From Butyrivibrio sp. X503 (lineage in GTDB: Bacteria; Bacillota; Clostridia; Lachnospirales; Lachnospiraceae), in assembly GCF_003625475.1 (NCBI RefSeq), contig NZ_RAIQ01000002.1:310001-374000 (forward strand): DNA of 64,000 nt, written 5' to 3'. The position numbers and the translations under genes were made by a program. Below, in pieces: positions 8,831-17,075 of this stretch. Below the pieces are notes generated by a model. That model was not told where the DNA came from and searched no databases. It saw only the letters and a list, made by a program, of their open reading frames with translations. How positions within the stretch are numbered: position 1 is the first letter of the stretch; each line of letters opens with the position of its first letter.

Positions 8831-9706
8831 TTATCTTTTCTTTCTGTCAAAAGAAAGAAGCTTAAGCTTCCTTGATATTTCTTTAAGCTCAACACCGAGA
8901 CTGCAATCAAAAACGCCGCTGTCGGATTCGATCATGCACTCGTTTTCTTTCAATAAAGGATCCTCAATGATCTCCATTGTTGTGGTCGGTGATGTAATGC
9001 ACGCATCGAGAGACTCCTTGTGATCCATAATCTCATCGTAGTCATCAGAAGATATATGAACGATAAGATCATTTCCCGGCTCGATACGTCCAAGCGTACT
9101 CTTAAGAAGATGAAGTATGATTCCCTTATCTTCTCTTAAATCAATGTCAAAAACATGCTCATAAATCTGTGTAAGAACATCAACCATTTCAGGCTCAAGT
9201 TCATCGACAAGCTGTTGATATTCTTTATCAAGCTCCTGTTTGTGGGCTTCAGCTTCCTGTTTAATTGCTTCCGCTTCGGCTACACCTTCACTGTATCCGG
9301 CATTATAGCCTTCCGTGCGACCTTCTTCAATAGCCTGATTTCTGATATTATCGGCCTGCGCGTTGGCATTTTCGATGATCATGTCAGCCTGTTCCTGTGC
9401 CTGTTGCAATTTAAGATCAATCTCAGCCTGCATAGCCTCCATATCGAATTGTGGGTCAGGAAAAGAACCAAGCATGCTCTGATCTTCCGTGAGTTGAGTA
9501 AGTTGGTTCATATCTATTCCGGGTGTGAATTCTTCAGGAGCGCCCTCTTCTTCAAAGCCCTCTTCTGTTGCCATCTGAGCTCTCTGACGTCTTATTTCCT
9601 GCTCCTGAAATTCTTCTATTTTTTTGTTTGCAAGTTCGTTATTGTCAATTATGCGAGCTTCGCCTTGATCAAAACTGACATAACCGGCTTTAAAAAGATT
9701 AGACAA
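8831..9706 (-). CDS. fliH: Flagellar assembly protein FliH
   Basis: Regulatory stator of the FliI ATPase, linking it to the C-ring. The 291-aa product has an acidic, flexible N-terminal third, a Gln/Glu/Ala-rich coiled coil (about 110-180) containing the glycine-repeat stretch EEGRTEGYNAGYSEGVAEAE seen in FliH/YscL proteins, and a C-terminal V/F-ATPase subunit E-like domain (GIILHLLKSTLGRIEPGNDL, then DSGVFDCSLGVELKEI). It overlaps the end of fliG by 8 bp and is followed by fliI after 9 bp. Confidence 0.88.
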   Translation of the reverse strand: MSNLFKAGYVSFDQGEARIIDNNELANKKIEEFQEQEIRRQRAQMATEEGFEEEGAPEEFTPGIDMNQLTQLTEDQSMLGSFPDPQFDMEAMQAEIDLKLQQAQEQADMIIENANAQADNIRNQAIEEGRTEGYNAGYSEGVAEAEAIKQEAEAHKQELDKEYQQLVDELEPEMVDVLTQIYEHVFDIDLREDKGIILHLLKSTLGRIEPGNDLIVHISSDDYDEIMDHKESLDACITSPTTTMEIIEDPLLKENECMIESDSGVFDCSLGVELKEISRKLKLLSFDRKKR

Positions 9707-10733
9707 CTAGCTCATCACCTCCGCCTCTGGAGATTACGATTTCGCCGGAATCTTCAAGCTTTCTGATTACATTAACGATCTTCTGCTGTGCTTCTTCAAC
9801 ATCCTTCATACGAACAGGGCCCATGAAGTCCATGTCCTCTTTGATCATTGCAGCAAGACGCTTGGACAGATTGTTAAAGATAGCATTCTGAACCTGTTCG
9901 GTAGCACCCTTACAAGCAAGAGCAAGGTCGCTGTTCTCAACTTCACGCAGCACTCTCTGAATAGAACGGTCGTCCAAAAGAAGAACGTCCTCGAATACGA
10001 ACATCTTCTTTCTGATCTCGTCGGCAAGCTCGGGCTCTTCGATCTCGAGAGTCTCCATGATATGCTTCTCCGTTGCACGGTCTACAGTATTCAAGATCTC
10101 TACAACAGCATCTACGCCGCCGATGATCGTATAATCCTGATTTACCAAAGAAGACAGCTTGGATTCCAACACTTTTTCCACTTCCTTTATGGTATCCGGA
10201 CTTGTTCTGTCCATGGTCGCAATTCTCTTGGCAACATCAGCCTGTCTGTCGGGAGGAAGGGCCGAAAGAATAAGCGATGAGTGTGAAGGTGACATGTATG
10301 ACAAAATCAGAGCAATAGTCTGCGGATGCTCATCCTGAATAAAGGTAAGTATCTGAGACGGCTCGGTCTTTCTGATAAACTCGAAAGGCTTAACCTGAAG
10401 TGAAGCGGTAAGCTTACTGATAACGTCAAGAGCCTTGTCTTCACCGAGGGCTTTTTCAAGAAGCTCTTTGGCGTAGTTGATACCGCCTTCCGCAATATAC
10501 TGCTGTGCAAGGCAAACACCGTAAAACTCTTCTAAGATTGCCTCCTTGATCTGCGATGTTACGCTTCTAGTATTGGCAATCTCAAGAGTAAGCTCCTCAA
10601 TTTCCTCTTCCTTGAGATGTTTGAATATGGCGGATGACTTCTCGGGCCCTAGAGCTATAAGAAGTATTGCCGCTTTTTGTGTGCCGGTAAAATCCGCAGT
10701 TAACGGATTCGTTCCTCTCATCCCAGCGTCCAT
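9699..10733 (-). CDS. fliG: Flagellar motor switch protein FliG
   Basis: Rotor protein of the C-ring that contacts MotA and generates torque. The 344-aa length is normal. The N-terminal domain TGTQKAAILLIALGPEKSSA binds FliF. The middle domain has the EHPQTIALILSYM FliM-binding element. The C-terminal domain carries the torque helix MFVFEDVLLLDDRSIQRVLR with the charged residues expected for MotA contact. ATG at 10733 is preceded by AGAGG. It overlaps fliH at its 3' end. Confidence 0.97.
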   Translation of the reverse strand: MDAGMRGTNPLTADFTGTQKAAILLIALGPEKSSAIFKHLKEEEIEELTLEIANTRSVTSQIKEAILEEFYGVCLAQQYIAEGGINYAKELLEKALGEDKALDVISKLTASLQVKPFEFIRKTEPSQILTFIQDEHPQTIALILSYMSPSHSSLILSALPPDRQADVAKRIATMDRTSPDTIKEVEKVLESKLSSLVNQDYTIIGGVDAVVEILNTVDRATEKHIMETLEIEEPELADEIRKKMFVFEDVLLLDDRSIQRVLREVENSDLALACKGATEQVQNAIFNNLSKRLAAMIKEDMDFMGPVRMKDVEEAQQKIVNVIRKLEDSGEIVISRGGGDELVV

Positions 10734-10785
10734 AGTTCTACCTCTTGAAATATTATTTGGTAATAACTCAAATTATCATTAAAAC

Positions 10786-12405
10786 TTAGCCAAAGTCTTC
10801 ATTTAGCCAGTTACGCAGAAGTGTCGCAACGGCTTCGGGATTCTCATCAACAAACTTATCGATAAGCCTCTTGGTCTCTGATCCCGTATCGATCTCAATA
10901 TCCTCAAGCACTTCCTCCGGGGGCTGTGACTCAAGAAGAGATTCAACCGAAAGAGGCTCGGGCTCCGGTTCTTCCTCAGTCTTTCTTGCAGTCCACATAC
11001 TCCTAAGGATTATGAATGCAAGAAGTCCGAGAATAATGAGTATCATCACAATCTGAAGAATATCCGTAAGTGTGATCTTGGATCCTGTTCTGTCAAAGAA
11101 TACATACTCATTATTGGCAGTCATTGCCACGTTTTCCTGCGGAATACCTGTTGCCTTGGATACAACATTGATCATATCTTCGGGTACTTCAGCGGAAATA
11201 GGCTCCTTATTGGCGAGCTTAAACTCATTCCATGTCATGTTCTCGTTTTCGGCAGGCTTGTAATCCTCCTCTTTCATGACAATATAGTTTATAGCCGTAA
11301 CAGAGATCGATGAATCGGAATACTTAATCTCACCCGGCTGATTGGTCCTTGTTGTTATCTTCTCGTTGGGAAGATAATCTCTGGATTCCTCGTTAATATT
11401 GGAGCTTGAATTGTTATTATCCTGAGTTACGTATGTGGTCTCATCATCGGCGTTTGTATCAGTTCCGGGAATACCGCTGATACCGTTGACATTTTCAGCG
11501 GTGTATATATCCTCATGACTGAGAACACCCTGAGTCTGATCCTCAGCGGGTGTATAAGTATGGTCAACAGTCTCCTCATGAGAAAAATCCATCACAAGAT
11601 TGCTTGCGACCTCAATATCATCATAAAGCTTGGTCCCAAGCAAAACCTTCTTAACTTCATTTTTTACAAGCTGCTCTGCCTTAGCTTTAACCGACAGCTG
11701 TGTGCTTGCCATACCGGAAGTGGTTGTATCCTCATCTCCGGAAAACAGCATGTTGCCGTTAGTATCAAGAATGACAATATTCTGGGTATTGTCATTGCCG
11801 ATGGCCTTTGCAACGGCCTTGGCTAAAAATGCAGCGTTATCTTCGGAAAAATCGACTCCGTCCGCCATCTCCAAAAGTATGCTCGCAGATGCCTGTTCTT
11901 TATTTCCGATAAGCGTTCCGTCGTTATCGGGAATATGAAGATTGACATTGGCACTCTTTATCGCACTGAACTTCTGGATAAAGTCAGACTCAAGCCTACT
12001 TTCCAGATACAATACATATTTCTTTTGTTTGTCTGATTCCGTTGTTGAAAAACTACCGTTTGTGACATTATCGATACTGTAAGCGTATGACTGAATATCA
12101 TTGGCTCCAAGGAGCAGATTGGCATTGGCCTGATCTTTCTTAAGCACTTTAAATTCCAATCCATCATCGGAAATTTTGTAATTAACGGAGTTTGAATCAA
12201 GAAGCTCTTTTATCTCGGAAGCTTCTTTCGTAGAATTGGCGGTAGCCAAAGGAACGTACTGAGGCTGATTAAGTACGGAAACCGTTATGATTATGGTCAG
12301 TAATATAACAGAACCCGCCCCAACAACGAGTGTTTTCTGTTTAGCCGTGAATTGGTTCCACCAGTCGAGAATTTTCTGCCACAAGGCCTTAAGTCTGTCA
12401 GCCAT
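10786..12405 (-). CDS. fliF: Flagellar M-ring protein FliF
   Basis: Forms the MS-ring in the cytoplasmic membrane, on which the C-ring and rod assemble. The 539-aa product has a first membrane helix (about 23-46, TLVVGAGSVILLTIIITVSV), the YscJ/FliF domain with VPLATANSTKEASEIKELLD, a second conserved region around SANVNLHIP, a long Ser/Asn/Asp-rich periplasmic stretch, a second helix (about 443-463, ILQIVMILIILGLLAFIILR) and a FliG-binding tail ending LIDKFVDENPEAVATLLRNW. GGGAGGGAGAA precedes the ATG. Confidence 0.96.
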   Translation of the reverse strand: MADRLKALWQKILDWWNQFTAKQKTLVVGAGSVILLTIIITVSVLNQPQYVPLATANSTKEASEIKELLDSNSVNYKISDDGLEFKVLKKDQANANLLLGANDIQSYAYSIDNVTNGSFSTTESDKQKKYVLYLESRLESDFIQKFSAIKSANVNLHIPDNDGTLIGNKEQASASILLEMADGVDFSEDNAAFLAKAVAKAIGNDNTQNIVILDTNGNMLFSGDEDTTTSGMASTQLSVKAKAEQLVKNEVKKVLLGTKLYDDIEVASNLVMDFSHEETVDHTYTPAEDQTQGVLSHEDIYTAENVNGISGIPGTDTNADDETTYVTQDNNNSSSNINEESRDYLPNEKITTRTNQPGEIKYSDSSISVTAINYIVMKEEDYKPAENENMTWNEFKLANKEPISAEVPEDMINVVSKATGIPQENVAMTANNEYVFFDRTGSKITLTDILQIVMILIILGLLAFIILRSMWTARKTEEEPEPEPLSVESLLESQPPEEVLEDIEIDTGSETKRLIDKFVDENPEAVATLLRNWLNEDFG

Positions 12406-12448
12406 GTATTCTCCCTCCCCAAAAAACTAAAAATAGATCAAATAAAGC

Positions 12449-12793
12449 TTAGATCTGCATCTGAGTAAGTTCTCTGTATGCAGCCATAGCTCTGTCTCGG
12501 ACAGCAGTCGTATATTGAAGCGCCATCTGAGCCTTCTGAAGCGCAATGGAAAGATCGTGAGTGTTGTCGGTCTGACCGAGAGCCCATTTGATCTCCTCAT
12601 TCTCCGCATCAGATAAATAAGCATTGGTTGTATGTATGTTTTCTACAGCTTTATCAAAGAAAACGGAAAAAGCCTGCTCGTTTCCCTTTTGATCGTCTCC
12701 AAGGACGTTATATACTCTGCTGTTAAGCTTCTCAGCATTTCTGATAACAGGTGATGAGACATTTCTAAGCTGTGAAATATCAAGTGATGCCAT
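12449..12793 (-). CDS. fliE: Flagellar hook-basal body complex protein FliE
   Basis: Connects the MS-ring to the proximal rod. It is 114 aa, with the C-terminal FliE signature DLSIALQKAQMALQYTTAVR followed by DRAMAAYRELTQMQI, which matches the family end 'k.vEAY.EimrMQ.'. No membrane segment. ATG is preceded by GGGAGGA with a 7-base spacer. It lies between flgC and fliF, the usual order. Confidence 0.93.
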   Translation of the reverse strand: MASLDISQLRNVSSPVIRNAEKLNSRVYNVLGDDQKGNEQAFSVFFDKAVENIHTTNAYLSDAENEEIKWALGQTDNTHDLSIALQKAQMALQYTTAVRDRAMAAYRELTQMQI

Positions 12794-12854
12794 TTAAATA
12801 TCCTCCCAAACAGATACTTATCAAACTATCGGTTAAAAAAGATTATGTTGATCA

Positions 12855-13301
12855 TCAGCTCTGGCCGAGCTCAAGTCCTCTCGATGCAATGTTCTTACTT
12901 GCGTTAAACGCGGTTGCATTAGCCTCATATGAGCGGCTTGCATCGATAAGGTTGGTCATCTCTGTGACCGTATTGACATTGGGATATGTAACGTAACCGT
13001 TCTCATCCGCATCGGGATGTGAAGGATCGTAAACAATATTCATCTGCGTCCAGGTATCATCCTGAACCTTTGTAACCTTAACGCCTCTTCCGGAATAGTG
13101 ATCCATCTTCTCGTTAAGTATTCTTGAAAACGGAGTCTGTGAGCCTTTCTCGGCAAAGGTAACAACCTTTCTCACATAAGGACTTCCGTTCTTGGTCCTC
13201 GTTGTATTGGCATTGGCGATATTTTCGGAGATGATATCCATACGGAATCTCTCAGCCGTCATGCCTGATGAATTGATATTAAAAGAATCAAATATGCTCA
13301 T
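12855..13301 (-). CDS. flgC: Flagellar basal-body rod protein FlgC
   Basis: Proximal rod subunit. The 148-aa product has the N-terminal rod signature (INSSGMTAERFRMDIISENI ANANTTRT) and the C-terminal helix TEMTNLIDASRSYEANATAF, both hallmark FlgC regions; 'YPNVN' also matches. ATG is preceded by CGGAGGG. It lies 14 bp after flgB and before fliE, the standard fla/che order. Confidence 0.96.
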   Translation of the reverse strand: MSIFDSFNINSSGMTAERFRMDIISENIANANTTRTKNGSPYVRKVVTFAEKGSQTPFSRILNEKMDHYSGRGVKVTKVQDDTWTQMNIVYDPSHPDADENGYVTYPNVNTVTEMTNLIDASRSYEANATAFNASKNIASRGLELGQS

Positions 13302-13315
13302 ACTCTATCCCTCCG

Positions 13316-13711
13316 TTATGATGACTTCGTTACCATCTGAAGGTTCTTGAACTCTGACTTAATCCCTTCCATAAGTCCCTGATACTTAAGCTGGTTGGCT
13401 GCCAAAGTTACGTTCTCGGTATCTATATCGACATTATTCCCATCGGTTCTATATGAGAAATTGGAATAATCATTAACTACTCTCGCCTTAAGATGCTTAT
13501 CCTTAAGATCGCCGACCTTTTGATCCATGGACCTGTACTTGGAATGGCCCAGAGCTCTTTCAAGCTCGGCTTCAAAATTAAGATCCTGCCTCTTATACCC
13601 GGGAGTATTAACATTGGCAATATTATTGGAAATCACTTCATTCCTTGTCCAGGAAGCATCTGCCGCCTTATCAAGGACATTGATGTAATCAAAAACATTG
13701 CTGTTTATCAT
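13316..13711 (-). CDS. flgB: Flagellar basal-body rod protein FlgB
   Basis: Proximal rod subunit and first gene of the flagellar operon here. The 131-aa length is normal. It contains the rod signature RNEVISNNIANVNTPGYKRQ and a C-terminal part NVTLAANQLKYQGLMEGIKS typical of FlgB. ATG at 13711 follows AGGAGG with a 7-base spacer. The 230-bp region upstream holds a codY terminator, a 29-bp dyad, a sigma-A-type promoter and a leader hairpin (separate entries). Confidence 0.95.
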   Translation of the reverse strand: MINSNVFDYINVLDKAADASWTRNEVISNNIANVNTPGYKRQDLNFEAELERALGHSKYRSMDQKVGDLKDKHLKARVVNDYSNFSYRTDGNNVDIDTENVTLAANQLKYQGLMEGIKSEFKNLQMVTKSS

Positions 13712-13725
13712 ATGCCACCCTCCTC

Positions 13726-13767
13726 GATACCAAAAATGAACATAATGATAGATACAGTTTTGGTATC
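13726..13767 (-). promoter_or_regulatory. Perfect 10-bp inverted repeat in the flgB leader
   Basis: On the plus strand GATACCAAAA (13726-13735) is mirrored exactly by TTTTGGTATC (13758-13767), with a 22-base spacer. It lies just downstream of the predicted flgB transcription start and ends one base before the run GAGGAGG that serves as the flgB ribosome site. In the transcript it would form a 10-bp stem next to the ribosome site; alternatively it is a DNA operator. There is no T-run, so it is not a terminator. Confidence 0.6.
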
Positions 13768-13779
13768 ATACTTATATTT

Positions 13780-13808
13780 ATAATAGAATTATTTTGTTCA
13801 AAATACAA
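13780..13808 (-). promoter_or_regulatory. Putative sigma-A promoter of the flagellar operon (flgB)
   Basis: On the minus strand -35 TTGTAT (13803-13808), 17-base spacer, -10 TATTAT (13780-13785). The start of transcription would be near 13773, about 60 bases before the flgB ATG. I did not find a sigma-28-type TAAA-N15-GCCGATAA element, which fits an early/middle flagellar operon read by the housekeeping polymerase as in B. subtilis. Confidence 0.5.
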
Positions 13809-13834
13809 GCAAAATATACTTTATATTGTGCTTG
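13806..13834. promoter_or_regulatory. 29-bp near-perfect dyad overlapping the flgB -35 region
   Basis: The plus-strand halves are CAAGCA-A-AATATA and TATATT-G-TGCTTG around a CTT centre; 12 of 13 position pairs are complementary, with one A/G mismatch. The dyad directly abuts and slightly overlaps the predicted -35 element of the flgB promoter and lies between that promoter and the codY terminator. This is the size and placement of an operator for a dimeric regulator. The regulator is not identifiable from the sequence. Confidence 0.55.
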
Positions 13835-13860
13835 CATTAAAAACTCACTACAAAATATAT

Positions 13861-13893
13861 AAAAAGGATTTATCAAAAGCGATAAATCCTTTC
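13861..13893 (-). terminator. Rho-independent terminator after codY
   Basis: 12-bp perfect stem AAAGGATTTATC / GATAAATCCTTT (13863-13874 with 13881-13892) and a 6-base loop, followed on the minus strand by TTTTTATATATTTT. It lies 49 bp past the codY stop and separates codY from the flagellar operon. Confidence 0.85.
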
Positions 13894-13941
13894 ATCAAAT
13901 TCCATCCTGATATGAATTTGCATATTATGCCAAAAGCCTTA

Positions 13942-14721
13942 TTACATCTCTTGTTTGAGCTTCTTGATCTCGGAGAAAACAACATCGTTCGTGACTTTGA
14001 TATACGTTCCTTTCATTCCCGAAGATCTTGATTCTATAACACCGGCACTTTCAAACTTACGAAGAGCATTTACGATAACACTTCTTGTTATGCCGACCCT
14101 GTCCGCTATCTTACTTGCTACGAGAACGCCCTCCATTCCGTCAAGCTCATCAAATATATGAATGATAGCCTGCATCTCGGAAAAAGAAAGTGTGCTGATC
14201 GCTGATTTTACTACGGCAAGCTTTCTGTTCTCTTCCGCATTTTCTTCATTAACCGCTCTGAGCATTTCAAGCCCAACAACGGTAGTTCCGTATTCGCAAA
14301 GTATAATGTCATCAATATCGTACGGAACTTTGGTCTTATAAATAAACAATGTTCCCAATCTCTCACCGGCGATCTCTATCGGAGTGATGATTGCCTGAAA
14401 CTTGGATATATCAAGCTTTTCAAAACCAAGCGTGGCAAGATTTACATTTTCTTTTGTAGAAAGAATGGTAAGAAGCCTCTCGTTAAGCATAGGATCGATA
14501 AACTCGCCTACAGTTGCGGCAAACAGTTTACTGAGCGATTCAACGCCAACAGTCTCACCGATTCCGAGAACCTTGCCTTTTTTGCTGATAACAAACATAT
14601 TCGAAGACAAAATGTCGCACAACACTCTGCAGATATCATTGAATACGACCTTCCCGGAATTGCTATTGTGTAATAGTTTCCCAATCTTACGGGTCTTATC
14701 CAAAAGCTGAACACTACTCAT
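13942..14721 (-). CDS. codY: GTP/branched-chain amino-acid sensing transcription regulator CodY
   Basis: Global regulator of Firmicutes that binds DNA when isoleucine/valine/leucine and GTP are plentiful. The 259-aa length is normal. The N-terminal GAF-type domain (residues 1-155) opens SSVQLLDKTRKIGKLLHNSN, and the C-terminal winged helix has the near-invariant recognition region SVIVNALRKFESAGVIESRS then GMKGTYIKV. ATG is preceded by AAGGAGA. It is flanked by topA upstream and flgB downstream; codY-flgB adjacency is also seen in B. subtilis. Both sides carry terminators, so it is probably monocistronic. A CodY-box-like site lies upstream (separate entry). Likely targets in this window are the ilv/leu genes, which is inference. 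Confidence 0.97.
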   Translation of the reverse strand: MSSVQLLDKTRKIGKLLHNSNSGKVVFNDICRVLCDILSSNMFVISKKGKVLGIGETVGVESLSKLFAATVGEFIDPMLNERLLTILSTKENVNLATLGFEKLDISKFQAIITPIEIAGERLGTLFIYKTKVPYDIDDIILCEYGTTVVGLEMLRAVNEENAEENRKLAVVKSAISTLSFSEMQAIIHIFDELDGMEGVLVASKIADRVGITRSVIVNALRKFESAGVIESRSSGMKGTYIKVTNDVVFSEIKKLKQEM

Positions 14722-14787
14722 TAAAATATCTCCTTTTGTTGTCCAAATAGCGACAATTTATTTAGTACACTATTGTAATCATATCAT

Positions 14788-14821
14788 AAAAAAATAGGCG
14801 CTTCAAACGAGAAAGCGCCTA
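14788..14821 (-). terminator. Rho-independent terminator after topA
   Basis: 9-bp stem TAGGCGCTT/AAGCGCCTA (14795-14803 with 14813-14821) and a 9-base loop, followed on the minus strand by seven T (14788-14794). It lies 50 bp past the topA stop and upstream of codY. Confidence 0.9.
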
Positions 14822-14841
14822 CAATTATGAAAAAAAGCTAA

Positions 14842-14856
14842 AGTTTTCTAAAAATT
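14842..14856. promoter_or_regulatory. CodY-box-like sequence upstream of codY
   Basis: AGTTTTCTAAAAATT matches the CodY consensus AATTTTCWGAAAATT (known from B. subtilis/L. lactis) at 13 of 15 positions. It lies between the topA stop and the topA terminator, about 120 bp before the codY ATG. In AT-rich sequence such matches also occur by chance. Confidence 0.3.
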
Positions 14857-14871
14857 CAATCAAATTATCAG

Positions 14872-16977
14872 TTATTTCTTGTCATCTTCTTTAGAGCAGA
14901 TAAATCCGCAGTCTTGGTTACTGCAAACAAGCTTATTGCTCTTGGCAACCATAAGGCTTCCGCACTTAGGACAACTCTTGTCGACAGGTCTTGCCCATGA
15001 CATGAAATCACACTCGGGATTATCGATGCATCCGTAGAAGATACGGCCTTTTCTGGTACGTTTCATTACGATGTCCTTGCCGCACTTAGGACACTTAACA
15101 CCAATCTTTTCATAGTAAGGCTTGGTGTTCTTGCACTCGGGGAATCCCGGACATGCAAGGAACTTACCGTGAGGACCGTATTTGATAACAAGGTTTCTTC
15201 CGCAAACCTCACATATCTCATCGGTAACTTCATCCTGGACCTGAATCTTCTCCATCTCTTTCTCTGCTGCGCTTACAGCCTCTTCAAGATCAGGATAGAA
15301 ATTCTTTATAACGGTCTTCCATTTAACGCTGCCTTCCGCGATACCGTCGAGAAGCGCCTCCATGTTGGAAGTAAAGTTAACATCAACAATCTGAGGAAAT
15401 GCATCCATCATCATCTTGTTAACTGCCTGTCCTAGCTCGGTGATATAAAGACTCTTATTCTCCTTGGTAATATAGTGTCTTGCCATGATCGTAGAGATTG
15501 TCGGAGCATAGGTAGAAGGTCTTCCTATTCCGAGAGCCTCAAGATCGTGAACAAGTGAAGCCTCCGTATAATGAGGAGCAGGCTGTGTGAAATGCTGATC
15601 CGATTCGAAGGAATCAAATGAAAGCTTAGAATCAGGGCTTAAATTTGAGCTGATAACGTTCTTTTCGATCTGATCCTCATCGTCAGTATAAACATTTAAA
15701 AATCCGTCAAAAACAGTCTTTGATGCTGCAAGGGTAAAGCGGTGCTCACCTGCATCGATTTTAACCGAAGTGGTCTCATACTTGGCCGCAGCCATTCTGC
15801 TCGCCATAAAACGTCTCCAGATAAGCTGATAAAGCCTGAACTGATCTCTTGAAAGGAAGTCCTTAACCTTAACCGGAGTCTTATCAACATAAGTAGGTCT
15901 GATAGCTTCGTGTGCATCCTGGATCTTAACATCTTTTTTCTTGGAAACGGATCCGTCAGCAAGATACTTATCTCCGAAGTTCTCTTTAATATAATCATTA
16001 GCCGCAGCAACTGCTTCATCAGATACTCTGGTTGAATCCGTTCTGAGGTAAGTGATAAGACCGACTGTTCCTTCACTTCCAAGATCGATTCCTTCATAAA
16101 GCTGCTGAGCTACTCTCATTGTCTTCTGAGTAGAGAAATTGAGTGCCTTTGATGCCTCCTGTTGAAGAGTTGAGGTTGTAAAAGGAAGCGGAGCCTTCTT
16201 GGTTCTCTCGCCTGTCTTAATATCCGAAACATTATAGCTCTTGCCCTTCAATGAAGCGCAGATTGCATCAAGCTCTTCCTTGGTCTCTATCTCTTTCTTC
16301 TCATTGCCCTTGCCGTAATAATGAGCAACGATAGGCTTCTTCTCGCCTGCTATATCAAGTTTAACGTCAAGTGTCCAATATTCCTTGGGAATAAATGAAT
16401 CGATCTCTTCTTCTCTGTCGGCAATAATTCTGAGCGCTACAGATTGTACTCTACCGGCGGAAAGACCTCTCTTGATCTTGGACCACAATAACGGTGAAAT
16501 GCTGTAACCAACCATTCTGTCAAGGACACGCCTTGCCTGTTGGGCATCAACAAGATTCATGTCGATGTCTCTTGGATGTTTCATAGCTTCTTTTACCGCA
16601 TTTTTGGTGATCTCATTGAATGTGACTCTCTGGATCTTGGCCTCGCCCTCTTTTAACTTAAGAGCTGAGATAAGATGCCAGGAAATAGCTTCTCCTTCGC
16701 GGTCCGGGTCGGTTGCGAGATACACTTTGTCGGCTTTCTTAACCTGCTTCCTAAGTGCCGCAAGGACGTCTCCTTTTCCGCGAATTGTAATATACTTGGG
16801 CTCAAAGTCGTGCTCGATGTCGACGCCCATCTGACTCCTCGGAAGATCTCTGACATGTCCGTTGCTGGCCGCGACTTCATATCCCGAGCCGAGGAATTTC
16901 TTTATAGCCTTAACCTTTGTCGGTGACTCAACAATAAGAAGTGAATTTTTCTTTGATACTGGTTTCTTAGTTGCCAT
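14872..16977 (-). CDS. topA: DNA topoisomerase I
   Basis: Type IA topoisomerase that relaxes negative supercoils. The 701-aa product has a TOPRIM domain (SLLIVESPTKVKAIKKFLGS near the start and YLATDPDREGEAISWHL with the DxDxE metal site), the active-site Tyr in GLITYLRTDSTRVSD, and three C-terminal Cys4 zinc ribbons (CEVCGRNL..CPGFPEC, CPKCGKDI..CIDNPEC, CPKCGSLM..CSNQDC). A start at 17004 is possible, but ATG at 16977 (MATKKPVSKK) fits the family N-terminus and has AAGGGG upstream. It is located before codY, as the topA-codY region is in many Firmicutes. Confidence 0.96.
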   Translation of the reverse strand: MATKKPVSKKNSLLIVESPTKVKAIKKFLGSGYEVAASNGHVRDLPRSQMGVDIEHDFEPKYITIRGKGDVLAALRKQVKKADKVYLATDPDREGEAISWHLISALKLKEGEAKIQRVTFNEITKNAVKEAMKHPRDIDMNLVDAQQARRVLDRMVGYSISPLLWSKIKRGLSAGRVQSVALRIIADREEEIDSFIPKEYWTLDVKLDIAGEKKPIVAHYYGKGNEKKEIETKEELDAICASLKGKSYNVSDIKTGERTKKAPLPFTTSTLQQEASKALNFSTQKTMRVAQQLYEGIDLGSEGTVGLITYLRTDSTRVSDEAVAAANDYIKENFGDKYLADGSVSKKKDVKIQDAHEAIRPTYVDKTPVKVKDFLSRDQFRLYQLIWRRFMASRMAAAKYETTSVKIDAGEHRFTLAASKTVFDGFLNVYTDDEDQIEKNVISSNLSPDSKLSFDSFESDQHFTQPAPHYTEASLVHDLEALGIGRPSTYAPTISTIMARHYITKENKSLYITELGQAVNKMMMDAFPQIVDVNFTSNMEALLDGIAEGSVKWKTVIKNFYPDLEEAVSAAEKEMEKIQVQDEVTDEICEVCGRNLVIKYGPHGKFLACPGFPECKNTKPYYEKIGVKCPKCGKDIVMKRTRKGRIFYGCIDNPECDFMSWARPVDKSCPKCGSLMVAKSNKLVCSNQDCGFICSKEDDKK

Positions 16978-17075
16978 TACTGTAAATACAACCCCTTCAT
17001 ACAAAATTTACTCACGTTCTTATTAATATACACTTTAATACTTTTCGTCAACCCTAAAATTTTAGCAGACTCTTT

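Noticed and set aside
13712-13860. Sigma-28 (FliA/SigD) promoter at flgB
   Set aside because: No TAAA-N15-GCCGATAA-like element; a sigma-A-type TTGTAT-N17-TATTAT fits better.
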